Shown here one piece after another: positions 14,862 to 22,317 of a DNA stretch of 60,654 nt (its first letter is position 1; every line of letters starts with the position of its first letter). The notes beneath the pieces were generated by a model. That model did no database searches. It saw only the letters and a program-made list of their open reading frames with translations, and was not told the origin of the DNA. Position numbers and translations under genes: made by a program. The DNA comes from an uncultured Lachnospiraceae bacterium (lineage in GTDB: Bacteria > Bacillota > Clostridia > Lachnospirales > Lachnospiraceae), in assembly GCA_902793995.1 (NCBI GenBank), contig CADBFP010000010.1:1-60654 (forward strand), written 5' to 3'.

Positions 14862-16232
14862 TTATTCTGCCTCCGCCTCCTTTTTATCAAAGCCATGGAG
14901 CCAGTCGGAGCGGTGATAGTAGATGATATAAATCAGGGAGCTGATGCCCCAGGTAAGGGGGTAGGCCCAGTAGAGCAGGACGATATCGTGACGGATCTGC
15001 ATGGCCACGGTGATATATACAATCCGCAGCAGACACCAGATAAGCAACATCACAATCATGGAAACGAAGGCCTTGCCGGCCCCGCGGAGCACTCCGGCGA
15101 TGCAGTTGGAAAAGGCCAGCAGGCAGAAGAACAGGGCCACGGTGCGGCAATGCTCGATCCCCCAGGCCACCGCTTCCTGGCCGCTCAGGAAGAAACGGAT
15201 AAAAGGCTCCGCAAAAAGGAAGATAATCAGGCCGATGAGTTCTGCCAGAAGGACCGAACTGGTCAAACCGAAGCGGGCGCCCCGGCGGGCTCGTTCATGC
15301 TCCCCGGCCCCCAGATTCTGACCGATAAAGGTAGACAGGGCCATGGAAAAGCTGCCAATGGGCAGGAAGGCGAAGCCCTCGATCTTCGAGTAAGCCCCCC
15401 AGGAAGCCATGCCCACCTCTCCGAAGGTATTGACATTGGACTGCACCAGCAGGTTGGCAAAGGAGATGACGGAGTTTTGCACTGCCGTGGGTACGCCGTA
15501 GCGCAGAATCTCCTTCAGCAGGGACCAGTGGATCCTGAGTTTCCCCAGAGAGAGGCGGTAAACCGTGCCCTTCCGGCTCAGCTGGATCAGACATAAAATG
15601 GCGCTGGCGCCCTGGGAAATGGTGGTAGCAATGGCGGCCCATTCCACGCCCTTGCCCAAAAGCCCCACAAAAAGCCAGTCCAGAAAAATGTTGAGCAGGG
15701 ATGAAAAAATCAAATAGTACAGAGGCCGGCGGCTGTCCCCCACCGCATTCATCACGCCCTTCAGGGAATTGTACATGATCATGGCCAAAGAGCCGGCGAA
15801 ATAGTAGCGGAAATACTTGGTGGACAGGGGCAGGACGGTTTCGTTCAAATTGATCCAGCGCAGCAGGGTGGGGGTCATAAGTACCCCGAAAATGGTTACT
15901 GCCAGGCCGCAGAGGAAGGAAAGCATTACATTGGTATGGACGGCCTGGGAGACTTTCTCCATATCCCTGGCCCCGAAATAGCGGCTGATGACTACGCCTG
16001 CTCCCATGGAGGCGCCCACGAAGAAGCTGATGACCATAAAGATCAGACTGCCGGAGGAACTGACGGCGGCAAAAGCATCGTCCCCCAGGAAACGGCTCAC
16101 CATCCAGGCGTCGGCGGTATTATAAAGCTGCTGAAAGAGCTGGCTCAAAAAGATGGGGGCCGCAAAGCTGAGTATCAGCTTTTTCGGATCCCCCTCTGTC
16201 ATCAGGACGGCTGACTTTTTATTCTGAAGCAT
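14862..16232 (-). CDS. MATE-family multidrug/metabolite efflux transporter
   Basis: The 456 residues form twelve transmembrane helices in two homologous halves. Family features are FAAPIFLSQLFQQLYNTADAWMVSRFLG at the N-terminus, GVVISRYFGARD in the first half and STFIGQNLGAGEHERARRGA in the second. It exports substrates in exchange for Na+ or H+, and the substrate is not predictable. It stands alone, with a terminator downstream. Confidence 0.9.
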   Translation of the reverse strand: MLQNKKSAVLMTEGDPKKLILSFAAPIFLSQLFQQLYNTADAWMVSRFLGDDAFAAVSSSGSLIFMVISFFVGASMGAGVVISRYFGARDMEKVSQAVHTNVMLSFLCGLAVTIFGVLMTPTLLRWINLNETVLPLSTKYFRYYFAGSLAMIMYNSLKGVMNAVGDSRRPLYYLIFSSLLNIFLDWLFVGLLGKGVEWAAIATTISQGASAILCLIQLSRKGTVYRLSLGKLRIHWSLLKEILRYGVPTAVQNSVISFANLLVQSNVNTFGEVGMASWGAYSKIEGFAFLPIGSFSMALSTFIGQNLGAGEHERARRGARFGLTSSVLLAELIGLIIFLFAEPFIRFFLSGQEAVAWGIEHCRTVALFFCLLAFSNCIAGVLRGAGKAFVSMIVMLLIWCLLRIVYITVAMQIRHDIVLLYWAYPLTWGISSLIYIIYYHRSDWLHGFDKKEAEAE

Positions 16233-16339
16233 GATGGAACCTGCTTTCTTTGTTTTTCCCTTAGGCAGTACGGAAGTATTATACCCTCCTTCCCCGGGCT
16301 TCGTCCAGCGGTTTTTGCACCGGAGGGACAGGTCCCTTG

Positions 16340-16419
16340 GCGCATTTTTTGCATTTCACCCCCTGATTTTTGCCACTTAGCGCATTTTGCGAGACAAAAG
16401 CCCCGGAATGCTATATGAT
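16340..16419 (+). promoter_or_regulatory. Promoter and direct repeats of the LytTR-DUF3021 operon
   Basis: GCGCATTTT begins at 16340 and again at 16380, exactly 40 bases apart. A GAGACA (16391-16396), 17 bases, TATGAT (16414-16419) promoter follows. Spaced direct repeats are the usual target of LytTR domains, so autoregulation is likely. Confidence 0.5.
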
Positions 16420-16456
16420 GCAATCAGCCGAGGCTAAAAGGAAAGGAGGAGACAGG

Positions 16457-16891
16457 ATGAAAGCAAAACTGGAACTGTCCCCGGAGTATCAGACCCCCTA
16501 CGCTGTCATTTATGCCAACGCCGTCACGGAAGAGGTGAAGCAGGCCATGGATTTCTTCAGCGGGCCGGACAATGTCATCATCGCCCAGAAGGGCGAGAAG
16601 ATGCAGGTGCTGAGTCCCGGAGAAATCTACATGGTACGGGTAGAAGAGGGAGAAAGCATTATTTACACGGCAAAGGACAGGCTGTATTCCCGCAGACGGC
16701 TGTATGAGCTGTTGGGCCAGCTGGGCGGCGGCTTTATGCAGACCTCCAAGTCCTGCCTGGTGAACCTGAAGGTCTTAGACAGCGTGGAGAGCAGCTTCGG
16801 CGGCGCCTTGATGCTGAAACTGAAAAACGGTCTGACGGATTATGTGTCCCGGACCTACCTGCCGGCCTTCAAACAGTATTTGGGATTATAA
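16457..16891 (+). CDS. LytTR-domain DNA-binding regulator
   Basis: This 144-residue regulator has no receiver domain. The C-terminal LytTR fold is seen in YMVRVEEGESIIYTAKDRLYSRRRLYELLGQL and FMQTSKSCLVNLKVLDSVESSFGGALMLKLKNG. The start is the ATG with AGGAGG eight bases upstream. It forms an operon with a DUF3021 membrane protein 12 bases downstream, a recurring pair in Firmicutes in which the membrane protein is thought to restrain the regulator. Confidence 0.88.
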   Translation: MKAKLELSPEYQTPYAVIYANAVTEEVKQAMDFFSGPDNVIIAQKGEKMQVLSPGEIYMVRVEEGESIIYTAKDRLYSRRRLYELLGQLGGGFMQTSKSCLVNLKVLDSVESSFGGALMLKLKNGLTDYVSRTYLPAFKQYLGL

Positions 16892-16903
16892 AGGAGAAGG
16901 AAA

Positions 16904-17335
16904 ATGAAGAATAAGCGTTTTTTACTGGAAAGCCTCAAAAGAACCCTGGGCGTTTCCGCCTGGATTTTTATCGTGTGCACAGCCATTCGGGACTTGAGCC
17001 GGGGCGGGGAGACCATCTTTGAGCATTATGACTTTTCAAAAATGGCCTTGGGCGTACTGGCCATCGGTCTGGGCTACGGACTGCCCGCCATGGTTTATCA
17101 AAGCCGGAAGCTGTCCTATTACATGAAGATGTGGATTCATATGGGGATTGGCGGCCTGGTGACCCTGGCGACCGGCTTTTTTGTGGGCTGGTTCCCCCGA
17201 GGGGATGCGCTGCGGATCATTTTGTGGTTTGCCGCTACCCAGATAGTGGGCTGGGGACTCTGGGCCTTTTCCTACTTCCGGAATAGGAAACAGGCGCAGG
17301 AAATGAATGCAAAAATACAGGAGATGAATCGCTAA
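16904..17335 (+). CDS. DUF3021-family membrane protein, LytTR partner
   Basis: These 143 residues have four predicted transmembrane helices and a basic, Gln-rich cytoplasmic tail (NRKQAQEMNAKIQEMNR). Size, topology and position directly behind a LytTR regulator match DUF3021 proteins. AAGGAGAAGG precedes the start. Confidence 0.8.
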   Translation: MKNKRFLLESLKRTLGVSAWIFIVCTAIRDLSRGGETIFEHYDFSKMALGVLAIGLGYGLPAMVYQSRKLSYYMKMWIHMGIGGLVTLATGFFVGWFPRGDALRIILWFAATQIVGWGLWAFSYFRNRKQAQEMNAKIQEMNR

Positions 17336-17341
17336 ACCCAC

Positions 17342-18550
17342 TCAAAGCATATTCAAAGTCAGGGAAATCAGCAAGCTGTTGATGATGTCCGTAAAAACGC
17401 AGCCCACCAGGGGCAGCAGGAACAGGGCTTTGGGGGAAGGCGCGTATTTTCCGATGAGAACCCGGGCATTGGCCATGGCATTGGGGGTGGCTCCCATGCC
17501 GCAGCCGCAAAGACCGGCGGCCAGGATGGCGGCGTCATAATTCCGGCCCAGCAAGGGAAATACCGCAAAGCGGGCATAGAGCAGCATCAGCAGGGTCTGG
17601 CCCAGCAGCATCAGGATGAGGGGCAGGGCCAGGCTGGCCAGCTGCCAAAGCTTCAGAGAAATCATGGCCATGCCTAAAAAGAGCCCCAGGCAAATGTCGC
17701 TGATGCCGCTGATTTCCTCTAAATACACTTCGTACTTCCCGCTAAGGACGCCGGCATTGCGTATCACTGCTGCGGCCAGCAGGGAGCCGATATAAACCGG
17801 GAAGGGCAGGCCGGTGGTGCGCAGGAGATAATTGAAAAGGGTGCCGATGCCTATGGCAATCAGCAGCTGGAATACTGCCAGGGTGACCCGGTTACCGTAG
17901 CGGGAAGGGGCAGAGGTAGGCTTTACGGCAGATACCTTCGGCCCTTTCTCCTCCGTTAGCGGAGAGGCCGTGGCCAGCAGCTGTTTCTTCCTGATCAGGG
18001 AATTGCCCAAAGGCCCCCCTATGAGGCTCCCGGCAATCAGGCCGAAGGTGGCGGAGGCAGAGGCAATGGCATTCCCGCCCAGGAATCCTTTCTCCTCCAG
18101 CAGGGGGCCGAAGGCCGCTGCCGTGCCATGGCCTCCCACCATAGAGATGGAACCGGCTCCCATGCCCGTTAAGGGGCTTTGGCCGCTGAGCACCGCCAGA
18201 CCGATGGAGGTCCCGTTCTGCAGAATAATCAGAACGGTGACCGCCAGGATTAATAACAAAAGGCTCCGGCCGCCGCTTTTCATCTGCCGCACATCTGCCT
18301 GAAAGCCCATGGAGGTGAAGAAGAGTACCATGCAGACTTCCTGAAGGGTAGCGTCAAAACTCACCTCCGCAATGCCGAGAACATAAAGCAGGCAGGTGAT
18401 GAGGGCAAAGACCAGCCCCCCCACCACCGGCGAGGGAATGCAAAAGCGTTCCAGAAACTTGATTTTCTGGCGCAGCAGACTGCCCAAAAGCAGGGCCAGC
18501 ACAGCCATACAAATGCTTTGATACATATCCAGATGCAGAGGCGGAATCAT
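17342..18550 (-). CDS. gltS: Sodium/glutamate symporter
   Basis: This 402-residue protein imports glutamate with Na+ (GltS family). It has ten or more transmembrane helices in two inverted halves, with GSISMVGGHGTAAAFGP in the first re-entrant loop region and GLCGCGMGATPNAMAN in the second, the two conserved pore segments of the family. AAGGAG lies seven bases before the start. The gene converges with DUF3021, with only six bases between them. Confidence 0.92.
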   Translation of the reverse strand: MIPPLHLDMYQSICMAVLALLLGSLLRQKIKFLERFCIPSPVVGGLVFALITCLLYVLGIAEVSFDATLQEVCMVLFFTSMGFQADVRQMKSGGRSLLLLILAVTVLIILQNGTSIGLAVLSGQSPLTGMGAGSISMVGGHGTAAAFGPLLEEKGFLGGNAIASASATFGLIAGSLIGGPLGNSLIRKKQLLATASPLTEEKGPKVSAVKPTSAPSRYGNRVTLAVFQLLIAIGIGTLFNYLLRTTGLPFPVYIGSLLAAAVIRNAGVLSGKYEVYLEEISGISDICLGLFLGMAMISLKLWQLASLALPLILMLLGQTLLMLLYARFAVFPLLGRNYDAAILAAGLCGCGMGATPNAMANARVLIGKYAPSPKALFLLPLVGCVFTDIINSLLISLTLNML

Positions 18551-18622
18551 AGTTTGCTCCTTTCGGCAGAGTCTTTGGCCGGTGGGTCAGGGCGACCCAT
18601 TATCGCCCTTAGGGTCTTGGCA

Positions 18623-19909
18623 TCATGCTCCCCGTTTGCTTTCGATCCGCACCCGTTCTTCGTGGATATTCTCTTTAAAGAAATCCTTCACCGAGCAGCC
18701 TGCCCGGCCGGAGGAGGCGCAGGCACAGGCACAGGCGCAGGAGGAGGCGCAGGCACAGGAGGAGGCGCAGGACGAAGCACAGGACGAAGCGCAGGAGGAA
18801 CGGCGGGAGGATCCGCCGGAAGACCGGCTGCTGCCCGTGCTGCGGGAATGCCGCACCGGTACATTGATTACATTCACCCGGATATAGGTATTGGGGGAAT
18901 CCCCGTAACGGTAGGTGCCCGCCAGCCGGTATTTTTCCGGCTTTTCAATCTGGCTTTCCTCCACCACTTCTTTCTTTTTAATCATGCTGCGGCCGCAGTA
19001 AGCGCAGTCATCCTTCCCTTCCTCCCGGGGGGATCCGCAGCCGGGGCACTGATCGTAATACTCGATTTTCGTGCGGGTAATCTTTTTCTCCGTGGTCTCT
19101 TCCGAGCCGAAGCCCAGGCCCCTCATCATCCACTTCACAAAGCGGGTAAAGAGAAAGATGGGAATGCCGATAAACATAAGCAGGCCCACCAAGCCCACAA
19201 GCAGATCCCGGAGATCATGGGAGTCTTGCCAGTGGATGACACCGGGATCGCTCCCGCCGTTTTCGGCCTCAATGCCTTGCCGGTCCACGGCAAAGCCGAA
19301 AGCATCGTTGGGGTAGGTCACGCTCATGGTATAATGGCTGCCGGGCGCCATGTCTGTTTGCCGGAAGACCAGGTATCCCTTATCCTGGGTGCAGTCCGGC
19401 TGCCAGGCTCCGGCCCGATCCGCCTTCCAGCGGATGGTCAGCTGGTCCACGGAAAAATCATCAAACCAGGCAGGGGTCAGGGTATAAACCGTTTCCCCGG
19501 CCACGTATTTATCAATCTGGTACATATGATCCTGCACCATGGAAAACTGAAAACTCACGGTTTCGTTCTTCCCGTAGCCCCTGTCCAGATAAATTTCCAA
19601 AGTGCTGCCCTTGTCTTCAATCCGTTTGATGGTCTGGCTTAAGGGGGTGATTTTTTCGTGGTACTGATTCGGTACCCCCAGATTCACCCAGGTAAGTTTC
19701 TCCGAACCGCCCCCGTCATAAAGCACCTTCCAATCAATGGAATAGGTCATGGTCAGGGAGGCGTCCTCATTCACATCCACCGTAATGGTAAAATCCAGTA
19801 TCTCGTCTGTAGGCGCTGCCTGGGCGGGTTGTTTTGCCATAAGGCAGCCCAGCAGCAATAAAGCCGCCAGTAGCCAGAGCCGCAAAGTTTTCAAAACAGG
19901 CTTTTTCAT
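18623..19909 (-). CDS. Membrane protein with zinc ribbon and ten-cysteine tail, radical-SAM partner
   Basis: These 428 residues start at the MKKPVLK methionine (AGGAGG eight bases upstream; a longer frame runs into the previous gene). The order is: signal peptide ending near QPAQAAP; a ~200-residue exported beta-rich domain somewhat like DUF2207 N-domains; a transmembrane helix near 245-270; a cytosolic zinc ribbon with CPGCG...CAYCG near 300-318; a Ser/Arg linker; and a tail with Cys at 373, 377, 381, 385, 387, 391, 393, 395, 397 and 405 separated by Ala/Ser. The end is GRAGCSVKDFF plus 17 residues. It overlaps the radical SAM gene by four bases. The tail would lie in the cytosol with that enzyme and is a plausible substrate; this is inference. 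The DNA of the tail is itself repetitive (18715-18815). Confidence 0.75.
   Translation of the reverse strand: MKKPVLKTLRLWLLAALLLLGCLMAKQPAQAAPTDEILDFTITVDVNEDASLTMTYSIDWKVLYDGGGSEKLTWVNLGVPNQYHEKITPLSQTIKRIEDKGSTLEIYLDRGYGKNETVSFQFSMVQDHMYQIDKYVAGETVYTLTPAWFDDFSVDQLTIRWKADRAGAWQPDCTQDKGYLVFRQTDMAPGSHYTMSVTYPNDAFGFAVDRQGIEAENGGSDPGVIHWQDSHDLRDLLVGLVGLLMFIGIPIFLFTRFVKWMMRGLGFGSEETTEKKITRTKIEYYDQCPGCGSPREEGKDDCAYCGRSMIKKKEVVEESQIEKPEKYRLAGTYRYGDSPNTYIRVNVINVPVRHSRSTGSSRSSGGSSRRSSCASSCASSCASSCACASSCACACACASSGRAGCSVKDFFKENIHEERVRIESKRGA
18715..18815 (-). repeat. Low-complexity repeat encoding the Cys/Ala/Ser tail
   Basis: Alternating six-, nine- and twelve-base units such as GGCACA and GGAGGCGCA occur here. 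In-frame slippage would change the number of Cys units. Confidence 0.8.
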
Positions 19910-21306
19910 AAGCAGTACCTCCTTAAGGGACACTGGCCCGTCATTTCGGCGGAATAGGTCCTGTATTCCAGACACAAGGGGCTTTCCCAAATCTTTTTCC
20001 AATTATCCCGCAGCATATTGCCCAGGGGCGCATCGGAGAGCCAGCTTTGGCAGGGCACCACATTGCCGCCGGGGGTGATAGCCATATTGGAGAGGCAGGC
20101 GCCGCAGCTGGGAGCGGGGATATTCAGTTCGTCAAAGACCGCCTGGGGGATCCAGCCGGGGGAAGTAAAAGCATTTTCCATGCCGTTGGCGTGGCAGTAG
20201 GCTACCGCTTCCCGGAGAATCTGCTCCAGTTCCGTCTCCTTCAGCTGCAGCTGCTCCGAGGCCTCCTCCGCCGCATTTCCGGTGGTGATAAGGCCGGAGC
20301 AGGTGACATAAATCACGCCTTTGGCGTGCAGGTATTCCAGGGTTTTTACATAATCCCGGTTCAGGCTGCATAAGGGGGTATTGATGCTGACGGACAGGCC
20401 CTCCGCCAGGGCATTGTCTATGCCTGCGGCAGTGGCTTCAAACTGCTCCATCCCCACCAGCTTGTTGTGCACCGCCGGGTCGGAAGAGTAGAAGGTGATC
20501 TGCACGCTGTCCAGCTCCGCTTCGTGGAGTTTTTTGCAGTAATCCGCCGTCAGCTTGATACCGTTGGTATTCAGCCGGGAAATAAACCAGCGGGCTTCGT
20601 GGATCAGCTCGCACAGATCCTCCCGCATGGTGGGTTCTCCTCCGGTAAAGGTGACCTGGGGAATTCCAGCTTCCCGGCATTTGGCCAGGATCTTTTTCCA
20701 ATCCTCCGTGGAGAGTTCCTCTTCGTCGGAAAGGGTCTGGCCTGCGGCATAGCAGTGGATGCACTTCTGGTTGCAGTGCCATTTTCCGTCTTTGGTCATG
20801 GCACTAACCATCAGATCCATGCGGTGGGGGGCACTCATCAGCTCCGCGTAATCCCCCAGACTCATGTTGTGAATCTCGGTGGTTACCGGTTCTCGCAGGG
20901 CCAGCTGCTTCATGGTGGTATACAGCTTCAGCATATCATTCCGGATCCGTTTTTGAGAGAGCAGGGGGAGGATGCCTTTGACATTGGCGCAGGTATGATC
21001 CAGAATGCTCTGCACCTCTTTTTCTCCGATTTCCCGGCCGTCGTACTGATTGGCCTCCCGTATCATTTCTGCCAAAATGATGGCGGAAACAAAGTTCACG
21101 GGGATGATATCGCTGCCGTTGACAATGGCAATGCTGGGGTTAAAGGCTCCCTCCTCTTTTTTGGGAGGAATCAGATGCAGGCGGATGGCGCCCGGCCCGT
21201 CCGGGTTTAAGGTGGTATGGAGGACTTCATGGAAAGTCCGGTCCATATAGGCCTGAATCTGCCGAACGGTCTTGGTTTTCTGAAACAGTTTCGGTATGGC
21301 GGTCAT
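19906..21306 (-). CDS. Radical SAM/SPASM-type maturase
   Basis: The 466 residues have an N-terminal ~160-residue region including a winged-helix-like stretch (FVSAIILAEMIREANQYDG) that could act as a PqqD/RRE-type recognition domain. The radical SAM core has C178, C182 and C185 in CNQKCIHC, binding the 4Fe-4S cluster, and the TGGEPTMRE motif for SAM. The C-terminal SPASM-like region has CGAC, VVPC, LC and CPLRRYC cysteines for auxiliary clusters. Such enzymes install thioether or C-C links in peptides. It sits between a Crp-like gene and the Cys-tail membrane protein, overlapping the latter, so that protein is the obvious candidate substrate. GGAG precedes the start. Confidence 0.85.
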   Translation of the reverse strand: MTAIPKLFQKTKTVRQIQAYMDRTFHEVLHTTLNPDGPGAIRLHLIPPKKEEGAFNPSIAIVNGSDIIPVNFVSAIILAEMIREANQYDGREIGEKEVQSILDHTCANVKGILPLLSQKRIRNDMLKLYTTMKQLALREPVTTEIHNMSLGDYAELMSAPHRMDLMVSAMTKDGKWHCNQKCIHCYAAGQTLSDEEELSTEDWKKILAKCREAGIPQVTFTGGEPTMREDLCELIHEARWFISRLNTNGIKLTADYCKKLHEAELDSVQITFYSSDPAVHNKLVGMEQFEATAAGIDNALAEGLSVSINTPLCSLNRDYVKTLEYLHAKGVIYVTCSGLITTGNAAEEASEQLQLKETELEQILREAVAYCHANGMENAFTSPGWIPQAVFDELNIPAPSCGACLSNMAITPGGNVVPCQSWLSDAPLGNMLRDNWKKIWESPLCLEYRTYSAEMTGQCPLRRYCL

Positions 21307-21326
21307 AAGGCTCTCCTAAGTTGAAT

Positions 21327-21974
21327 TTACAAAAGCTGAAAGCTTCTTCTTTGTGATGTGAGCAGGCCGTCCTCCTGCATGGCCTTGATTTCCCGGCTCA
21401 TGGCGGAGCGGTCCACCCGGAGGTACTCCGCCAGTTGAGAGAGGGTCAAAGGAATCTGGAATGGCGCGGCTCCCTCTGCCCCGGCCTGGGAGCGGGCAAA
21501 ACGCAGGTAGGCCAGGAGCTTCTCCCGGGTGGAGGGCTGGTTGAGAAGGGATAAATGGAGGGACAGTTCCTGGGTGCGCTGGGCCGTCATCAAAAAGAGA
21601 TTGCTGATGAGCTGGGTATGATGGGGGCAGCTTTCCTCGCAGGGGGTGATGATATGCTGGTAGTCAATAAAGACCACCTGGGAAGGTTCCAGGGCCGTTA
21701 CCAGATAGGCGGCGCTGTCCAGGGCCAGGGTGAAGAGTTCGCCGAAGACATCCCCTTCCTTGTATTGTTCCAATAAAAAGGCATCCCCCTCCGTATTAAT
21801 AACCTCCAGCTGGGCGCTGCCCTTCAGCAGCACTGCCACATAGGTGGGGGCCCCGTCTTCGTAAGAGAGGATGGTTTCTCCCTTGCCGTAGCGTTTGATG
21901 AGGGGCTTGAAGCAGGGAATCATTTTTTGCAGGGATTCCGGGGTAATCCGGTCCAATAAGCTGGCTTTTTGCAT
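21327..21974 (-). CDS. Crp/Fnr-family transcriptional regulator
   Basis: This 215-residue protein has an N-terminal cNMP-binding beta-roll (LLKGSAQLEVINTEGDAFLLEQYKEGDVFGELF) and a C-terminal winged helix (TLSQLAEYLRVDRSAMSREIKAMQEDG). CEESCP in the middle could bind a metal or cluster but is not the Fnr pattern. It is the first gene of the operon with the radical SAM enzyme and Cys-tail protein. A perfect TGTGAC-N4-GTCACA site lies 246 bases upstream, in the divergent promoter of the acyl-CoA dehydrogenase fusion, so that gene may be a target. Confidence 0.9.
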   Translation of the reverse strand: MQKASLLDRITPESLQKMIPCFKPLIKRYGKGETILSYEDGAPTYVAVLLKGSAQLEVINTEGDAFLLEQYKEGDVFGELFTLALDSAAYLVTALEPSQVVFIDYQHIITPCEESCPHHTQLISNLFLMTAQRTQELSLHLSLLNQPSTREKLLAYLRFARSQAGAEGAAPFQIPLTLSQLAEYLRVDRSAMSREIKAMQEDGLLTSQRRSFQLL

Positions 21975-21998
21975 CTTCTTATCTCTTAATGGGTTTTA

Positions 21999-22170
21999 CG
22001 GGCGGGCCATGCCAGGTTTTGCGGGCGGGCCCTAAAGGACTAGGCGCTGCGCGCCGTCGCCATGCCCGCCCCTACGCAGCAGACTTCACGCATCCTCGTA
22101 GGGGCGATTATCAATCGCCCGAGGGATGGCAGCTTGCCAGAGATCTAAGGCGGCTAGTAGCCGCCCCTAC
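21999..22170. repeat. Dispersed palindromic repeat cluster
   Basis: This has the same three modules as 382-541, with the block GCGGGCGGGCCCTAAAGGAC nearly identical. It fills the upstream region of the Crp-like gene and codes for nothing. Confidence 0.75.
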
Positions 22171-22219
22171 GGCAGCTACACAATCATTTCACATATTTCG
22201 TAATAAATATAACACAGAT

Positions 22220-22262
22220 TGTGACATAAGTCACATATTTTTTTTATCAATCTGGATACAAT
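22220..22262 (+). promoter_or_regulatory. Crp/Fnr-type box and promoter of the ACAD fusion
   Basis: TGTGACATAAGTCACA (22220-22235) is a perfect inverted repeat of the TGTGA-N6-TCACA type. A TACAAT -10 box lies at 22257-22262. A start near 22269 would place the site centre at about -41.5, the position of a class II activator, with no good -35 box needed. Confidence 0.7.
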
Positions 22263-22317
22263 TAGTACAGAATCAATATCGTGCGAATCATAGACCCACT
22301 TTAAAGGAGGACATGCT

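Noticed and set aside
21999-22170. Terminator or attenuator of the Crp-like operon
   Set aside because: The hairpins belong to the dispersed repeat family and lack T runs toward the gene.
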